Shown one piece after another: positions 23,164 to 31,224 of a stretch of 64,000 bases of DNA; position 1 is the first letter of the stretch, and every line of letters begins with the position of its first letter. The stretch covers positions 248,001 through 312,000 of the forward strand of contig JADJBX010000001.1 of NCBI GenBank assembly GCA_016703545.1. Reading direction: 5' to 3'. The notes beneath the pieces were generated by a model. It saw only the letters and a list, made by a program, of their open reading frames with translations, searched no databases and had not been told where the DNA came from. The position numbers and the translations under genes were made by a program. The DNA comes from Candidatus Amarobacillus elongatus. GTDB taxonomy: Bacteria; Chloroflexota; Dehalococcoidia; Tepidiformales; Tepidiformaceae.

Positions 23164-23587
23164 TTAGCGGTCCCAGAACTCCACCGTGCCGAAGCCGCGC
23201 ACGGACGGCTGCCCGTCCTGGTTGACGATGAACAGCTCGAGGTCGGCTCGGCGCTTGCCGTCCTCTTCGTAGACGCGAGCGACAGTGCCGCCGATCTGGA
23301 TGGTGCGGCCCTGCACATCAGGGCGGCGATGGGCGGCGCGGATGGCGCGCACGTAGCCGGCATCGCCGAGCCAGCCTTCGACCGCGCCGTAGAGGATGCC
23401 TACCTTGAGGGGGCCGGGAACAAGCATGCCCGGCATGCCCTGGGCCTTGGCGGCGGCTTCATCGAAGAAGAACGGCGGCGCGTTCCGGGGAGTTGGCGAA
23501 GTAGTTCCGCACGTGCTCGGGGCCGGGCGTCATCTCGCTGATGGGCAGCTCGTCGCCTTCCTTGAGGGTGGTGGGGTCGAGGCTCAT
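23164..23587 (-). pseudogene. MaoC-like dehydratase subunit, frame broken
   Basis: Repaired, a hot-dog domain of about 140 residues. The N-terminal part begins MSLDPTTLKEGDELPISEM and reaches VRNYFANS, and the C-terminal part gives NAPPFFFDEAAAKAQGMPG, VEGWLGDAGYVRAIRAAHR and VRGFGTVEFWDR. The join lies in a CCGGGG run at about 23485-23490, where one base is missing or extra. The ATG 23587 overlaps the stop of the neighbouring subunit (ATGA). It is the catalytic partner type of a heteromeric hydroxyacyl dehydratase (HadBC-like). Confidence 0.75.
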
Positions 23588-24036
23588 CGCCGCCCCTCCG
23601 CGCCCGCCGGGTCGTAGTGCATGAGCGTGCTGGCGGTGCGCCCGACGATGGCGCCGGAAGCGTCGCTGAACTCCTGCTCGCTGCGCACGTAGAGGCCATG
23701 GCCGAACTGGCCGCCCAGGCGCTCGCTGATATCGGCGATACGCGACCGGGCCATCAGCCGTTCGCCGAGCACGAGTGGCCGCTCGATGGCGAACTCGTTG
23801 GAGACGAGCACGGACTTGGGGAGGAGGTTGGGGATGCGGATGTTGTCGCCTTCGGGCATGAGGCCGGTCAGGACGAAGCCGGGGACGATGCCGCCATCTT
23901 CGAGGGCGGGCACGTCGCCGCCGTAGACGCCGACGGCGCGGCGGACGGCTTCTTCGGTGACGACGGCCTCCCGCGGTTCGGTCGCGCGGCCCACGAGGGC
24001 GCGGATCTCATCGGTGAGGAGCGATTGGTCTGCCAT
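23584..24036 (-). CDS. FAS1-like/MaoC N-terminal-domain dehydratase subunit
   Basis: A 150-residue hot-dog protein of the MaoC_dehydrat_N type: starts LLTDEIRALVGRATEPREAV, then RRAVGVYGGDVPALEDGG, and VSNEFAIERPLVLGERLMAR, ending in a strand with YVRSEQEFSDASG. Such subunits pair with a second MaoC subunit, here the overlapping downstream gene. ATG 24036 is chosen because an upstream in-frame extension lacks similarity. Confidence 0.8.
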   Translation of the reverse strand: MADQSLLTDEIRALVGRATEPREAVVTEEAVRRAVGVYGGDVPALEDGGIVPGFVLTGLMPEGDNIRIPNLLPKSVLVSNEFAIERPLVLGERLMARSRIADISERLGGQFGHGLYVRSEQEFSDASGAIVGRTASTLMHYDPAGAEGRR

Positions 24037-24076
24037 TGCGAGGAAGCGTACGCGGGCCCGCCGCGGCCGACAAACC

Positions 24077-25129
24077 TCAGCGGATAGCGGCCGCCTGGGG
24101 TGGGGAACCAACCGTGAACGTGCGTTCGTCACTCCAGTTCCCCGGGGTGGTGCCGATGAGGGTACGCACCTTCCAGTGCCAGCGGCCCGTCATTCCGTTG
24201 GCGAAGGAGCTGAGCTCGGCGTGGTAGGCGCTCCCGCCCGAGATCTTCGTGACGACCGGCGTCTCGGAACCTTCGGGCATGATCCAGAGTTCGTAGCCGG
24301 TGACACCGGGGCAGGGGGACCACGCGATATTCAGCCAGCCATTTGTCTCGGCGGTATCGACGAAGCCGCCATCAATCGGGGTGCGCGGGGCGACGCGACA
24401 GAGGAAGGTGCTTTCGGTGGGGAGCGCGCAGGTGAGGTCCGGGTGCGGAAGCACGCCGGCGGTGGGCATGAACCAGGTCACGAGGCCGCGGCTCTCCTTC
24501 GCGATCTGGCGAAGGCCGGTGCCGTCCCGCTTCACGGCCCACAGCGCCTTGCCGGAGCCGCGCTCCAGGAGCACCCACTTCGCATCCGGCGCCCAGGTGG
24601 CGACACGGGTGAAGTCCCCGGATTCGTTGGCGGGAGGCGTGAAGATGACGACGTTGCCGCCATCCTCGACGCGGAAGACCTCGCCGCGGTCGCCGACGCC
24701 GAGCTGTTCGCCGTCCATCGAGTAGACCTGCGGCTGACCGTAGATGAGGACGCGCGGGGATTCGAGGACCGCGAGCGGCTCGTCGACGTTGCGGCGGAAG
24801 TCCACCTTCCGCCAGCCGGTGCGCTGCACTTCGGGGGTGTTGTAGGCGAGGGTGTCGCCATCGAGCCAGGAGACGTACGAGACGCCATGGTTGGTGGGCG
24901 GGCAATATGCGGGGCCAAGGCTCTCGCCGGCGGGAGTCACCCGCGCGATGCAGCCGTCGGTATCGACATAGGCGATGATGCCGGTCGAATCCAGCGGGCG
25001 AGTGGTCGCGGGCACCTGCGTGCTCGCGTCATCGCCGCCCGAACCACAGGCTCCCAATCCAAGGCTGGCTCCCACGGCGAAGGCCGCGAGCCCCAACCAG
25101 CGCGTTGCCCCTCGCACCAGTCGTTTCAC
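24077..25129 (-). CDS. Lipoprotein with C-terminal fibronectin-type domain
   Basis: A 350-residue exported lipoprotein: signal peptide with lipobox LGAC, cysteine at about residue 28, then a serine- and threonine-rich tether. Residues 50-230 look like a TolB-like propeller (IIAYVDTDGCIARV, VSYVSWLDGDTLAY, DAKWVLLERGSGKALW). The C-terminal 90 residues, from WLNIAWSPCPGVTGYELW to WSDERTFTV, form a fibronectin type III-like domain. The GTG start has a GGAG site eight bases upstream. Likely a cell-surface binding or sensor protein; no enzyme motif. Confidence 0.75.
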   Translation of the reverse strand: MKRLVRGATRWLGLAAFAVGASLGLGACGSGGDDASTQVPATTRPLDSTGIIAYVDTDGCIARVTPAGESLGPAYCPPTNHGVSYVSWLDGDTLAYNTPEVQRTGWRKVDFRRNVDEPLAVLESPRVLIYGQPQVYSMDGEQLGVGDRGEVFRVEDGGNVVIFTPPANESGDFTRVATWAPDAKWVLLERGSGKALWAVKRDGTGLRQIAKESRGLVTWFMPTAGVLPHPDLTCALPTESTFLCRVAPRTPIDGGFVDTAETNGWLNIAWSPCPGVTGYELWIMPEGSETPVVTKISGGSAYHAELSSFANGMTGRWHWKVRTLIGTTPGNWSDERTFTVGSPPQAAAIR

Positions 25130-25230
25130 GTTGGTATCTCCTCCACCACCACCGTACGGCCACCGGCGGAGTGAAACCGCCGCCGGTGGGGGACGTGGTC
25201 GCCGGCCGTTCGGCCGGTAGCGCGCGGGCC

Positions 25231-25665
25231 TTACCCGGCGGCGGGCGCCCCGGCCGCCGCGGTGGCGTTGACGATGAGCTCAACCGAGACATCGATCTCG
25301 GCCTTGATCGCGTTCTTCACGAAGCAGCCGCGCTCGGCGAAGGGGAGCAGCGCGCGGACGGTCTCTTCCGGTGCGGGGCTCCAAACCTGAAGCTCGATGG
25401 CGATCTGTTCGATGTACTTCGTCTCGTTCGCCGCCACCCACCCCTCGATGCGTTCGATGGGCACGTTCTTGCGGCGCGCGGAGAACTGGAACGAGATGGT
25501 GAGGCAGGAAAGGAGTGCGCCGAGGAACGACTCGACGGGTGCGGGCCCTTCGTTCGTCCCGCCCTTGTCGAGGGGCTCATCGAGGACCCACGAGTGCTCT
25601 TTTCCTCGCACGAGAATGCGGTAGGCGTTGCCTTCCACGACGTTCGTTAGTTCCCGGTTGCTCAT
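25231..25665 (-). CDS. OsmC-family peroxiredoxin-like protein
   Basis: A 144-residue OsmC/Ohr fold protein which reduces organic or lipid hydroperoxides. Two cysteines sit in the family positions: LLSCLTISF and AERGCFVKNA. The EGPAPVESFLGALLSC stretch is the family signature. It is the first member of a run of minus-strand genes linked to redox or sulfur stress, leading to MMPL and ArsR genes. Confidence 0.86.
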   Translation of the reverse strand: MSNRELTNVVEGNAYRILVRGKEHSWVLDEPLDKGGTNEGPAPVESFLGALLSCLTISFQFSARRKNVPIERIEGWVAANETKYIEQIAIELQVWSPAPEETVRALLPFAERGCFVKNAIKAEIDVSVELIVNATAAAGAPAAG

Positions 25666-25675
25666 GGGGACCTCC

Positions 25676-26113
25676 TTACTTCGCCTTGATCGCGGGCTTC
25701 AGCTGCGGCGACCAGAGCCGCCACTCGCCGTCTTCGAGCTTGAATTCGAACGAACGCTGGACGGCGGCGCCGCCGGGGCCGGTCAGCTCAAGGGCCACTT
25801 TGACCTCCTGGCCATCAACCTCGATCCCGCCGACACGCTGAAAGGTCAACCCTTCATCGCGGACGGTGTTCATGGCGTTTGTGACGGTCTGATCCGGGAC
25901 GCCGGCGGGCAGCTGGGCTTTCGCCGCGGCCATATCACGCGCGGCCAGGGCCCGCAGGTAGTCCGTGCTCATCTGCGTGATGCGGTCGCGGTCGCTCTGC
26001 TGGAGCACGATGGGAGTGGCGTCATCTTCGGCGTCGTCACCACCGCAGGCGACCAGGAACGCGGCCGGGACGAGGGCGGTGATCGCCAGGACGGCAGTCA
26101 GAAACGGCTTCAT
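25676..26113 (-). CDS. Small lipoprotein, unknown function
   Basis: A 145-residue lipoprotein: signal peptide MKPFLTAVLAITALVPAAFL and a lipobox ending in VACGG with lipidated cysteine near residue 22, then a NTF2-like domain with IVLQQSDRDRITQMSTDYLRA at the start and RSFEFKLEDGEWRLWSP at the end, as in ketosteroid-isomerase-like lipoproteins. No active-site residues recognised. ATG 26113 has GGAGG upstream. Confidence 0.72.
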   Translation of the reverse strand: MKPFLTAVLAITALVPAAFLVACGGDDAEDDATPIVLQQSDRDRITQMSTDYLRALAARDMAAAKAQLPAGVPDQTVTNAMNTVRDEGLTFQRVGGIEVDGQEVKVALELTGPGGAAVQRSFEFKLEDGEWRLWSPQLKPAIKAK

Positions 26114-26153
26114 CGGAGCCTCCAGGGGTCCGCTATCGCGGAGCAACGGGGTC

Positions 26154-26504
26154 CTAGGCGGGCACGCCGTGGGCGTGCACGAGGTACTTCATGGCGCCCT
26201 TGAACGCCTTGAAGTCGAGGGCGATATGCATGAGGGTGAGGGCGACGGCGATGACGCAGATCCACCAGTGGATGTCGCCCCATTCGCGGGTGGTGAAGCC
26301 CCAGAGCATGGTGCGCTCGCCGCGGCCGGGGCCGGTGGGCGTGAAGCCGGCGGGATCCCAGAGCAGGATGCCGGTGAGGGTCGCGGGCAGCCACGCGAGC
26401 ACGAGAAGGATGTCGACGACGGCGCGGGACCAGATCCGCAGGCGGGTGTGGAGCGGGCGCCGATGGGACTGGCGTTCGAACTTGGTGGCGGCGGTTTCGG
26501 ACAT
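26154..26504 (-). CDS. DUF4405-like membrane protein
   Basis: A 116-residue integral membrane protein with two clear hydrophobic segments (VVDILLVLAWLPATLTGILL and a segment around WWICVIAVALTLMHIALD) joined by a loop with GERTMLWGFTTREWGDIHWW. Histidines in HWW and MHIAL match the heme or quinol-facing histidines of cytochrome b-like DUF4405 proteins. The start is ATG 26504 or GTG 26510 (the latter is five bases from GGAGG). It may be a redox membrane anchor. Confidence 0.72.
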   Translation of the reverse strand: MSETAATKFERQSHRRPLHTRLRIWSRAVVDILLVLAWLPATLTGILLWDPAGFTPTGPGRGERTMLWGFTTREWGDIHWWICVIAVALTLMHIALDFKAFKGAMKYLVHAHGVPA

Positions 26505-26555
26505 TGTCACGGTAGCCTCCAGGGGGATGTGATGTGCATCCACGAGGAGGATGGA

Positions 26556-27017
26556 CTACCCCCGGGGGGTATAGAACGGCCGTCCGGCCCTGTGCAAATG
26601 GGACGGCCGTTCCAACACCTCAGGCGGGGGCGGCGACGGAGTCCAGGGCTTCGTCAGCTTCTCGCGCGCCTCGGAGGCGGCTTCGGCCAGGCCGTCGGCG
26701 GTGAAGCCAACGGCGATCACCCCCGGGTCCTGGAGGACGATGGTGGTGACGCCGGCGGGCTCTTCGAAAAGGGCGAGGCCACAGGGGAGGAAGGCGCCCA
26801 CGCGGGGGTCGGCGGACATGGCGCGGTGGGCGATCCCGGGGTTGCAGGCGCCGAGAATGCGGTACGGCTTCGTTTCGACCCCCAGCTTCGTCCGCAGCGT
26901 CTGGGTGACGTCGACTTCGGTGAGGATGCCAAATCCTTCGCCCATGAGCGCGGCGCGGACGGTGGCCTCGGCCTCGGCGAGGGGAGCCTGGATGCGGTAG
27001 CTAATGACGGGTTCCAC
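26556..27017 (-). CDS. DUF302 domain protein
   Basis: A 153-residue protein of the DUF302 family. Seen: ISYRIQAPLAEAEATVRAAL, EGFGILTEVDV, the family block TKPYRILGACNPGIAHRAM and LPCGLALFEEPAG. The conserved CNP and LPC cysteines suggest a binding site for a soft metal or sulfur. DUF302 genes often sit beside sulfurtransferases, as here. The C-terminal 25 residues are proline-rich and not conserved. Confidence 0.85.
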   Translation of the reverse strand: MEPVISYRIQAPLAEAEATVRAALMGEGFGILTEVDVTQTLRTKLGVETKPYRILGACNPGIAHRAMSADPRVGAFLPCGLALFEEPAGVTTIVLQDPGVIAVGFTADGLAEAASEAREKLTKPWTPSPPPPEVLERPSHLHRAGRPFYTPRG

Positions 27018-27040
27018 GGGTACCTCCGGGGGCGGGTTGG

Positions 27041-28366
27041 CTAGCTGGTGAGGTCGGCGGCGCCGCCGTCGATCAGGGCGGTGACGGGCAGGCCACGAGC
27101 GCCGAGCATGCTGGCGACGGTGGATGCCCGCTGGCCGCTCGCGCAGACGACGAGCACGGGCTCGTTCGGGACGGCATCGATCCAGGTGGGGAGCTGGTCG
27201 ATGGGCCGGCGCAGCGCACCCGCGAGCGGTGACTGCTCCTGTTCGTGGGCGTAGCGGACGTCGAGGACAGTGGCGTTGCGGGCGATTGCGGCGCGAGCCT
27301 CCGCGATGGTGGCGACAGGCACGGATGCGACGGGACCGGTCCAGTCCTCGAACGCCATGGCTCCCGCCACGGTGTCATAGCCGATGCGGAAGAGGTCCGT
27401 CGTCGCCTCACGGGCGGCGGGGACACCGGGCGCGACAAGCGCCATGCGGGCGTTGAAGGGTACGAGCCAGCCGACGTAGGCGAGCATGGCATCGCTCTGT
27501 TCGATGCTGAACGCGCCGGGGACGTGGGCGGCGGCGAACTCGGCCCGGGGGCGGACATCGACGACGGGGACGCCTTCATGGAGCAGGTGCTCCAGCGCCG
27601 CCGGGGTGAGGACGGGCGGCCGCGGCGGTTCGCCGAACACCTTCGGCCCCTCCCGGTTGAGGGGGGCCATGTGCCTGTAGTAGCCGGGGATGGGAGCGGG
27701 TGTACCGAGCTGGAGAGCACGGAAGATCTCATAGCTCGCCGACACCAGGACGGGGTTGCGGCCCTGCTCGACGGCCAGGGGTGCGCGCCGCTCCATGCCC
27801 GCGCCGGTGGAGCTGCAGAACGAGCCCGCGCCGTGGGTCGGCAGGATCTCGGCGTCCCCGGTGAGCATGGCGGCGAGGCGGTGGCCGGTTTCCCACTGGA
27901 GGCGGGTCAGTTCCTCTTCGTGGTCGGGGCCGAGGAGGTCGCTACGGCCGGCGGCGGCCATGAGGAGGGCGCCGCCGGTGAAGGCGCCGCGGATGCCGCC
28001 GTCCTCGTCGATGGCGAGGTAAGCGGTGTGTTCGTAGGTGTGACCGGGGGCAGCCACGGCCCTCAGGCATCCGTTCCCGATGCGCACCTCCTCGCCATCA
28101 GCGACGGGGCGGTGCGGGAACTGGAGGCCGGCACCTGCAGGAGCGACGACCTCGGCACCGAGAGCCGCGAGTTCGCGGCCCCCGGAGATGTAGTCGTTGT
28201 GGACGTGGGTTTCGAAGACGAACCGGATGGTCGCGCCGGACTCGGCGGCTGCCGCGAGGTAGGGCCGCACGTCCCGCTGGGGGTCCACGACGGCGGCATC
28301 CTGGCCGGAGACCACCAGGTAGGAGGCATCTCCGAGGGCGTCGGCAACGAACTGGCGGATGATCAA
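27041..28366 (-). CDS. MBL-fold hydrolase fused to two rhodanese domains (persulfide dioxygenase-like)
   Basis: A 441-residue three-domain protein. The N-terminal MBL domain has THVHNDYISG, the metal-binding GHTYEHT and a later THGAGSFC. A first rhodanese domain (VVDVRPRAEFAAAHVPG) has no catalytic cysteine (MALVAPGVPAAR in its place); the second (VLDVRYAHEQEQ) keeps the loop VVCASGQRAS with cysteine. Similar proteins oxidise glutathione or other persulfides and move sulfane sulfur. TTG 28366 is chosen as start: GGAG precedes it at a good distance and it overlaps the upstream stop (TTGA). Confidence 0.86.
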   Translation of the reverse strand: MIIRQFVADALGDASYLVVSGQDAAVVDPQRDVRPYLAAAAESGATIRFVFETHVHNDYISGGRELAALGAEVVAPAGAGLQFPHRPVADGEEVRIGNGCLRAVAAPGHTYEHTAYLAIDEDGGIRGAFTGGALLMAAAGRSDLLGPDHEEELTRLQWETGHRLAAMLTGDAEILPTHGAGSFCSSTGAGMERRAPLAVEQGRNPVLVSASYEIFRALQLGTPAPIPGYYRHMAPLNREGPKVFGEPPRPPVLTPAALEHLLHEGVPVVDVRPRAEFAAAHVPGAFSIEQSDAMLAYVGWLVPFNARMALVAPGVPAAREATTDLFRIGYDTVAGAMAFEDWTGPVASVPVATIAEARAAIARNATVLDVRYAHEQEQSPLAGALRRPIDQLPTWIDAVPNEPVLVVCASGQRASTVASMLGARGLPVTALIDGGAADLTS

Positions 28367-28653
28367 GGCGCATCTCCGGGGCGGGTGTGGCGCGTCCGCG
28401 AACGGCGCGCCTGGCAATACTGTGCCCCATTGAAGTGTCCACCCCACGCGGGCGCCACGGGACAAAGGTTCAGGAATCCCGCGGCGATGGGGACCAGCCC
28501 GAACGCGGCCACCGCCAACCCAACCGCGCCACCGACCACGAACAGGCCGGTCCCGATGATCGCCGCCCCAAACGCCACCCGGGCGACCCGCCCGCCCGAG
28601 GAGGCCATGAAATTGGTAAACCAGTTGCCGGCGGGGAGTGTTTCGTTCGACAT
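28363..28653 (-). CDS. YgaP-like (DUF2892) membrane protein
   Basis: A 96-residue protein with a hydrophobic core ARVAFGAAIIGTGLF and VVGGAVGLAVAAFGLVPIAA forming two helices, then GFLNLCPVAPAWG, the conserved cysteine-proline motif of YgaP transmembrane domains. In YgaP that domain is fused to rhodanese; here it is a separate gene overlapping the rhodanese-containing enzyme. The last 20 residues are basic. It likely anchors sulfur transfer at the membrane. Confidence 0.82.
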   Translation of the reverse strand: MSNETLPAGNWFTNFMASSGGRVARVAFGAAIIGTGLFVVGGAVGLAVAAFGLVPIAAGFLNLCPVAPAWGGHFNGAQYCQARRSRTRHTRPGDAP

Positions 28654-28683
28654 GGTGCTGTCCTTTCGTTCCTTACCCTGGGC

Positions 28684-30771
28684 TTAGTGGGCGAACCGCA
28701 CGTCGGGGAGCATCCGGTCGGCCCAGCGGGGGAGCCACCAGGCGCGGTCGCCTGCGAGGTAGAGCACGGCGGGCACGAGCACGAGCCGGACGAGGAAGGC
28801 ATCCACCATGACGGCGGTGCCGAGGATGATGCCCATCTCCTTCATGGGGAGGGGGCCAGCGATGGCGAAGGTGTAGAACACCGCGATCATGACGCCCGCG
28901 GCGGCCACGATCGGCCGGCCGGTGTGGGCGAGGGAGCCGCGCACCGCCTCCGCGCCGTCCTTCGAGCGCTCGTAGTGCTCACGGGCGGATGCGAGGAGGA
29001 AGACCGTGTAGTCCATCGAGATGGCGAACACGAGGGCGAAGAAGAAGAGCGGCGCCCAGCTGGTCAGGTAGCCCTGGCTTTCGAAGCCCATGGGTCCGGC
29101 GAGCCAGCCGTGCTGGAAGGCGAGGGCGCCCACACCGAAGGCCGCACCCACGCTGAGCAGGTTGAAGACGACGCCGGCCACGGCGATGAACACCGCCTGA
29201 AGGGCGAAGAGCAGGAGCAGGAATCCGAGCACGAGCACCGCGCCGATGACGAGCGGGGCCTTCGCGCTGAGGGTCGAATCGAGGTCGTGGTTTTCGGCCA
29301 CGGGGCCACCCACGAGGACGCCGGTGGGGAGGGCATCACGAAGCCGGCCGATCAGTTCGAACGACTCACGGCTGGAGGGGTCGGTGGTGGCCATGGCCTG
29401 GATGAGGTTGGCGCCGGCGGCGCCGGGCTGGGGCGGGAACGCCATGGCGACGCCCTCGGTTTCGCTGACGATGGCGGCGACGCGCTCCGCGTCCTGGCCG
29501 GCCGGGACGACGATCTGGATGGGGCCGGGGCCGCCGGGGCCAAAGCTATTGGCGAGGGCCTGGTACCCCTCGCGGGCCTGCTTGGATTCGGGGAGGACGT
29601 TGATGCCGGGCATGCCGGTTTCGAGGCCAAGCAGCGGCGCGGACAGGCCCAGCAGCAGGGCGGTTACGCCCACGGCGTACACGGCGGCACGGGGCTGGAT
29701 GCGGGCGGCGAAGCGTTCCCAGTACGGGCTGCGGTGGTCCCCGACGGAGTGCCACGGGAGGGCGAGGCGGTTGATCCAGCCGCCCAGGGCAGCCGGGAGC
29801 AGCGTGAGCGCGGCGAGCAGGACGAACGTGACGGCGAGCATCATCCCGGCGGCCATCGACCGGAAGGCGGGGATGGGCACGAGCAGCACGGCGGAGAGGC
29901 TGATGAGGACGGTGAGGCCGCTGAAGAGCACGGCCTTGCCGGCGGTGTCCATGGTCACGGCGGCTGCGCCGGCGGCGTCACCCGGGGCGGCGTGCAGCGC
30001 GCCCCGGTAGCGGCTGACAATGAAGAGCGCGTAATCGATGCCGAGCGCGATCGCGAACATCATCGCGAAGTTCAGCGTCCAGATGCTCAGGTCGGTGTAG
30101 CGCGTGATGCCGTAGAGCACGCCCATCGCCGAGACCAGGCCGGCGCCGGCCAGGAGCAACGGCAGTCCAGCGGCCGCGAGCGTTCCGAAGGCAAGCACGA
30201 GAATGACCGCGGTCACCGGCCAGGTGAGGAGCTCGGCCTTCATCATGCCTTCCTTGTTGACGGCATTGAAGTCGCCCCAGAAGGCCGGCGAGCCGGTAAG
30301 CGCGACCATGATGCGGTCGTCACTGAGGTCGCCGATGGCTTCGTTGACGCGCTCCGCGGCACGAACGGCCTCGGTGGGGTTCACCAGCGCGCCGGCCTGG
30401 AGCATGACGGTGCGGCCGTCCGGGCCGGGCTGTTCGACGGCGGGGCCGAAGGCGGGCTCGGTCGCGAGGACGGCTTTCGCGGCGGCGATGCGCTCCTGGA
30501 ACGCGGGGTCTGATGCCGGGAGGGTGGCACTCTGCAGCACCACGGCGGCGGACTGGGACGACATGCCGCCGAATTCGCGGTCGATGACCTGGCGGGCGGC
30601 GAGGGAATCGCTGCCGTTGACTTCCCACATGGCGCCGGAGAGGGCGTGTTCGAGTTTCGGCGCGAACACGCCGAGGCCGATGGCCATGACCGCCCAGGCG
30701 ATGATCACGGTACGGCGATGGCCGTGGGCCCAGCGGCCGAGGCGGGCAAGCGGGGAGGGAGTGGCTGTCAT
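28684..30771 (-). CDS. MMPL-family (RND) membrane transporter
   Basis: A 695-residue RND-superfamily exporter with two six-helix halves, each preceded by a large extracellular loop. Marks: an N-terminal basic region and first helix (TVIIAWAVMAIGLGVF), the GIDYALFIVSRYR motif in the first half and SMDYTVFLLASARE in the second, with the aspartate-tyrosine pair that carries protons. Targets in this family are lipids, siderophores or hydrophobic drugs. It ends 30 bases before the YgaP-like gene and starts 62 bases downstream of arsR, so it is likely under ArsR control. Confidence 0.88.
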   Translation of the reverse strand: MTATPSPLARLGRWAHGHRRTVIIAWAVMAIGLGVFAPKLEHALSGAMWEVNGSDSLAARQVIDREFGGMSSQSAAVVLQSATLPASDPAFQERIAAAKAVLATEPAFGPAVEQPGPDGRTVMLQAGALVNPTEAVRAAERVNEAIGDLSDDRIMVALTGSPAFWGDFNAVNKEGMMKAELLTWPVTAVILVLAFGTLAAAGLPLLLAGAGLVSAMGVLYGITRYTDLSIWTLNFAMMFAIALGIDYALFIVSRYRGALHAAPGDAAGAAAVTMDTAGKAVLFSGLTVLISLSAVLLVPIPAFRSMAAGMMLAVTFVLLAALTLLPAALGGWINRLALPWHSVGDHRSPYWERFAARIQPRAAVYAVGVTALLLGLSAPLLGLETGMPGINVLPESKQAREGYQALANSFGPGGPGPIQIVVPAGQDAERVAAIVSETEGVAMAFPPQPGAAGANLIQAMATTDPSSRESFELIGRLRDALPTGVLVGGPVAENHDLDSTLSAKAPLVIGAVLVLGFLLLLFALQAVFIAVAGVVFNLLSVGAAFGVGALAFQHGWLAGPMGFESQGYLTSWAPLFFFALVFAISMDYTVFLLASAREHYERSKDGAEAVRGSLAHTGRPIVAAAGVMIAVFYTFAIAGPLPMKEMGIILGTAVMVDAFLVRLVLVPAVLYLAGDRAWWLPRWADRMLPDVRFAH

Positions 30772-30832
30772 TCCTGCATACCTATGAAGTGATGAAATTG
30801 GGACGACGGGACGGGGAGACGCCGGGGCGCGG

Positions 30833-31168
30833 TCACCTCACTGCGAAGATGCGCGCCTCCTCGGCCTTCTGCTCTCGCAGGCGGTTACACACGAGGTCGC
30901 AGAGGTGAGCGATGCTGGGGTCGGCGATGGAGTAGTAGGCGGCGGTCCCGGCGGCCCGGCGAGCGACGACGCCCTCGCCGAGGAGGATCCGCAGGTGCTT
31001 GCTGACGTTCGCCTGGGTGGTGCCGAGGCGTTCGACGAGCTCGCCGACGTTGCGCTCACCTTCCTCCATCAGAGTGCGAAGGATGGCCAGTCGCGTCGCA
31101 TCGCCGAGCACGCGAAACCGTTCAGCGACGTGCTCGAGGAGCTGAGGAGGCAGGTGTTCCGAGGTCAT
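30833..31168 (-). CDS. ArsR-family regulator
   Basis: A 111-residue winged-helix repressor: RFRVLGDATRLAILRTLME, then VGELVERLGTTQANVSKHLR as the recognition helix and a wing with ARRAAGTAAYYSI. It lacks the CxC pair of the arsenic sensor; the only cysteines are in LCDLVCNRL of the last helix (a C-x3-C spacing). That may form a metal or thiol site, as in some persulfide-sensing relatives, though those use other positions. Directly upstream sits a perfect 11-bp palindrome. Confidence 0.88.
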   Translation of the reverse strand: MTSEHLPPQLLEHVAERFRVLGDATRLAILRTLMEEGERNVGELVERLGTTQANVSKHLRILLGEGVVARRAAGTAAYYSIADPSIAHLCDLVCNRLREQKAEEARIFAVR

Positions 31169-31174
31169 GGCAAC

Positions 31175-31200
31175 ACTTCATCACTTTAGAGTGATGAAGT
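31175..31200 (-). promoter_or_regulatory. ArsR operator palindrome
   Basis: ACTTCATCACT (31175-31185), spacer TTAG, AGTGATGAAGT (31190-31200): perfect 11-bp arms seven bases before the ArsR start codon. A second half-site, AGTGATGAA, lies at 30788-30796 before the MMPL gene. This is the expected layout for autoregulation and control of the downstream operon. The sequence evidence is strong; the binding protein is inferred. Confidence 0.82.
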
Positions 31201-31224
31201 CAAGGAAGCGCCGGCGAGCGTGAT

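Noticed and set aside
28387..30513. Long plus-strand frame of about 700 codons antisense to the MMPL gene
   Set aside because: Very GC-rich sequence leaves opposite frames open. The protein is low-complexity and charged, and the minus-strand gene has clear RND motifs.
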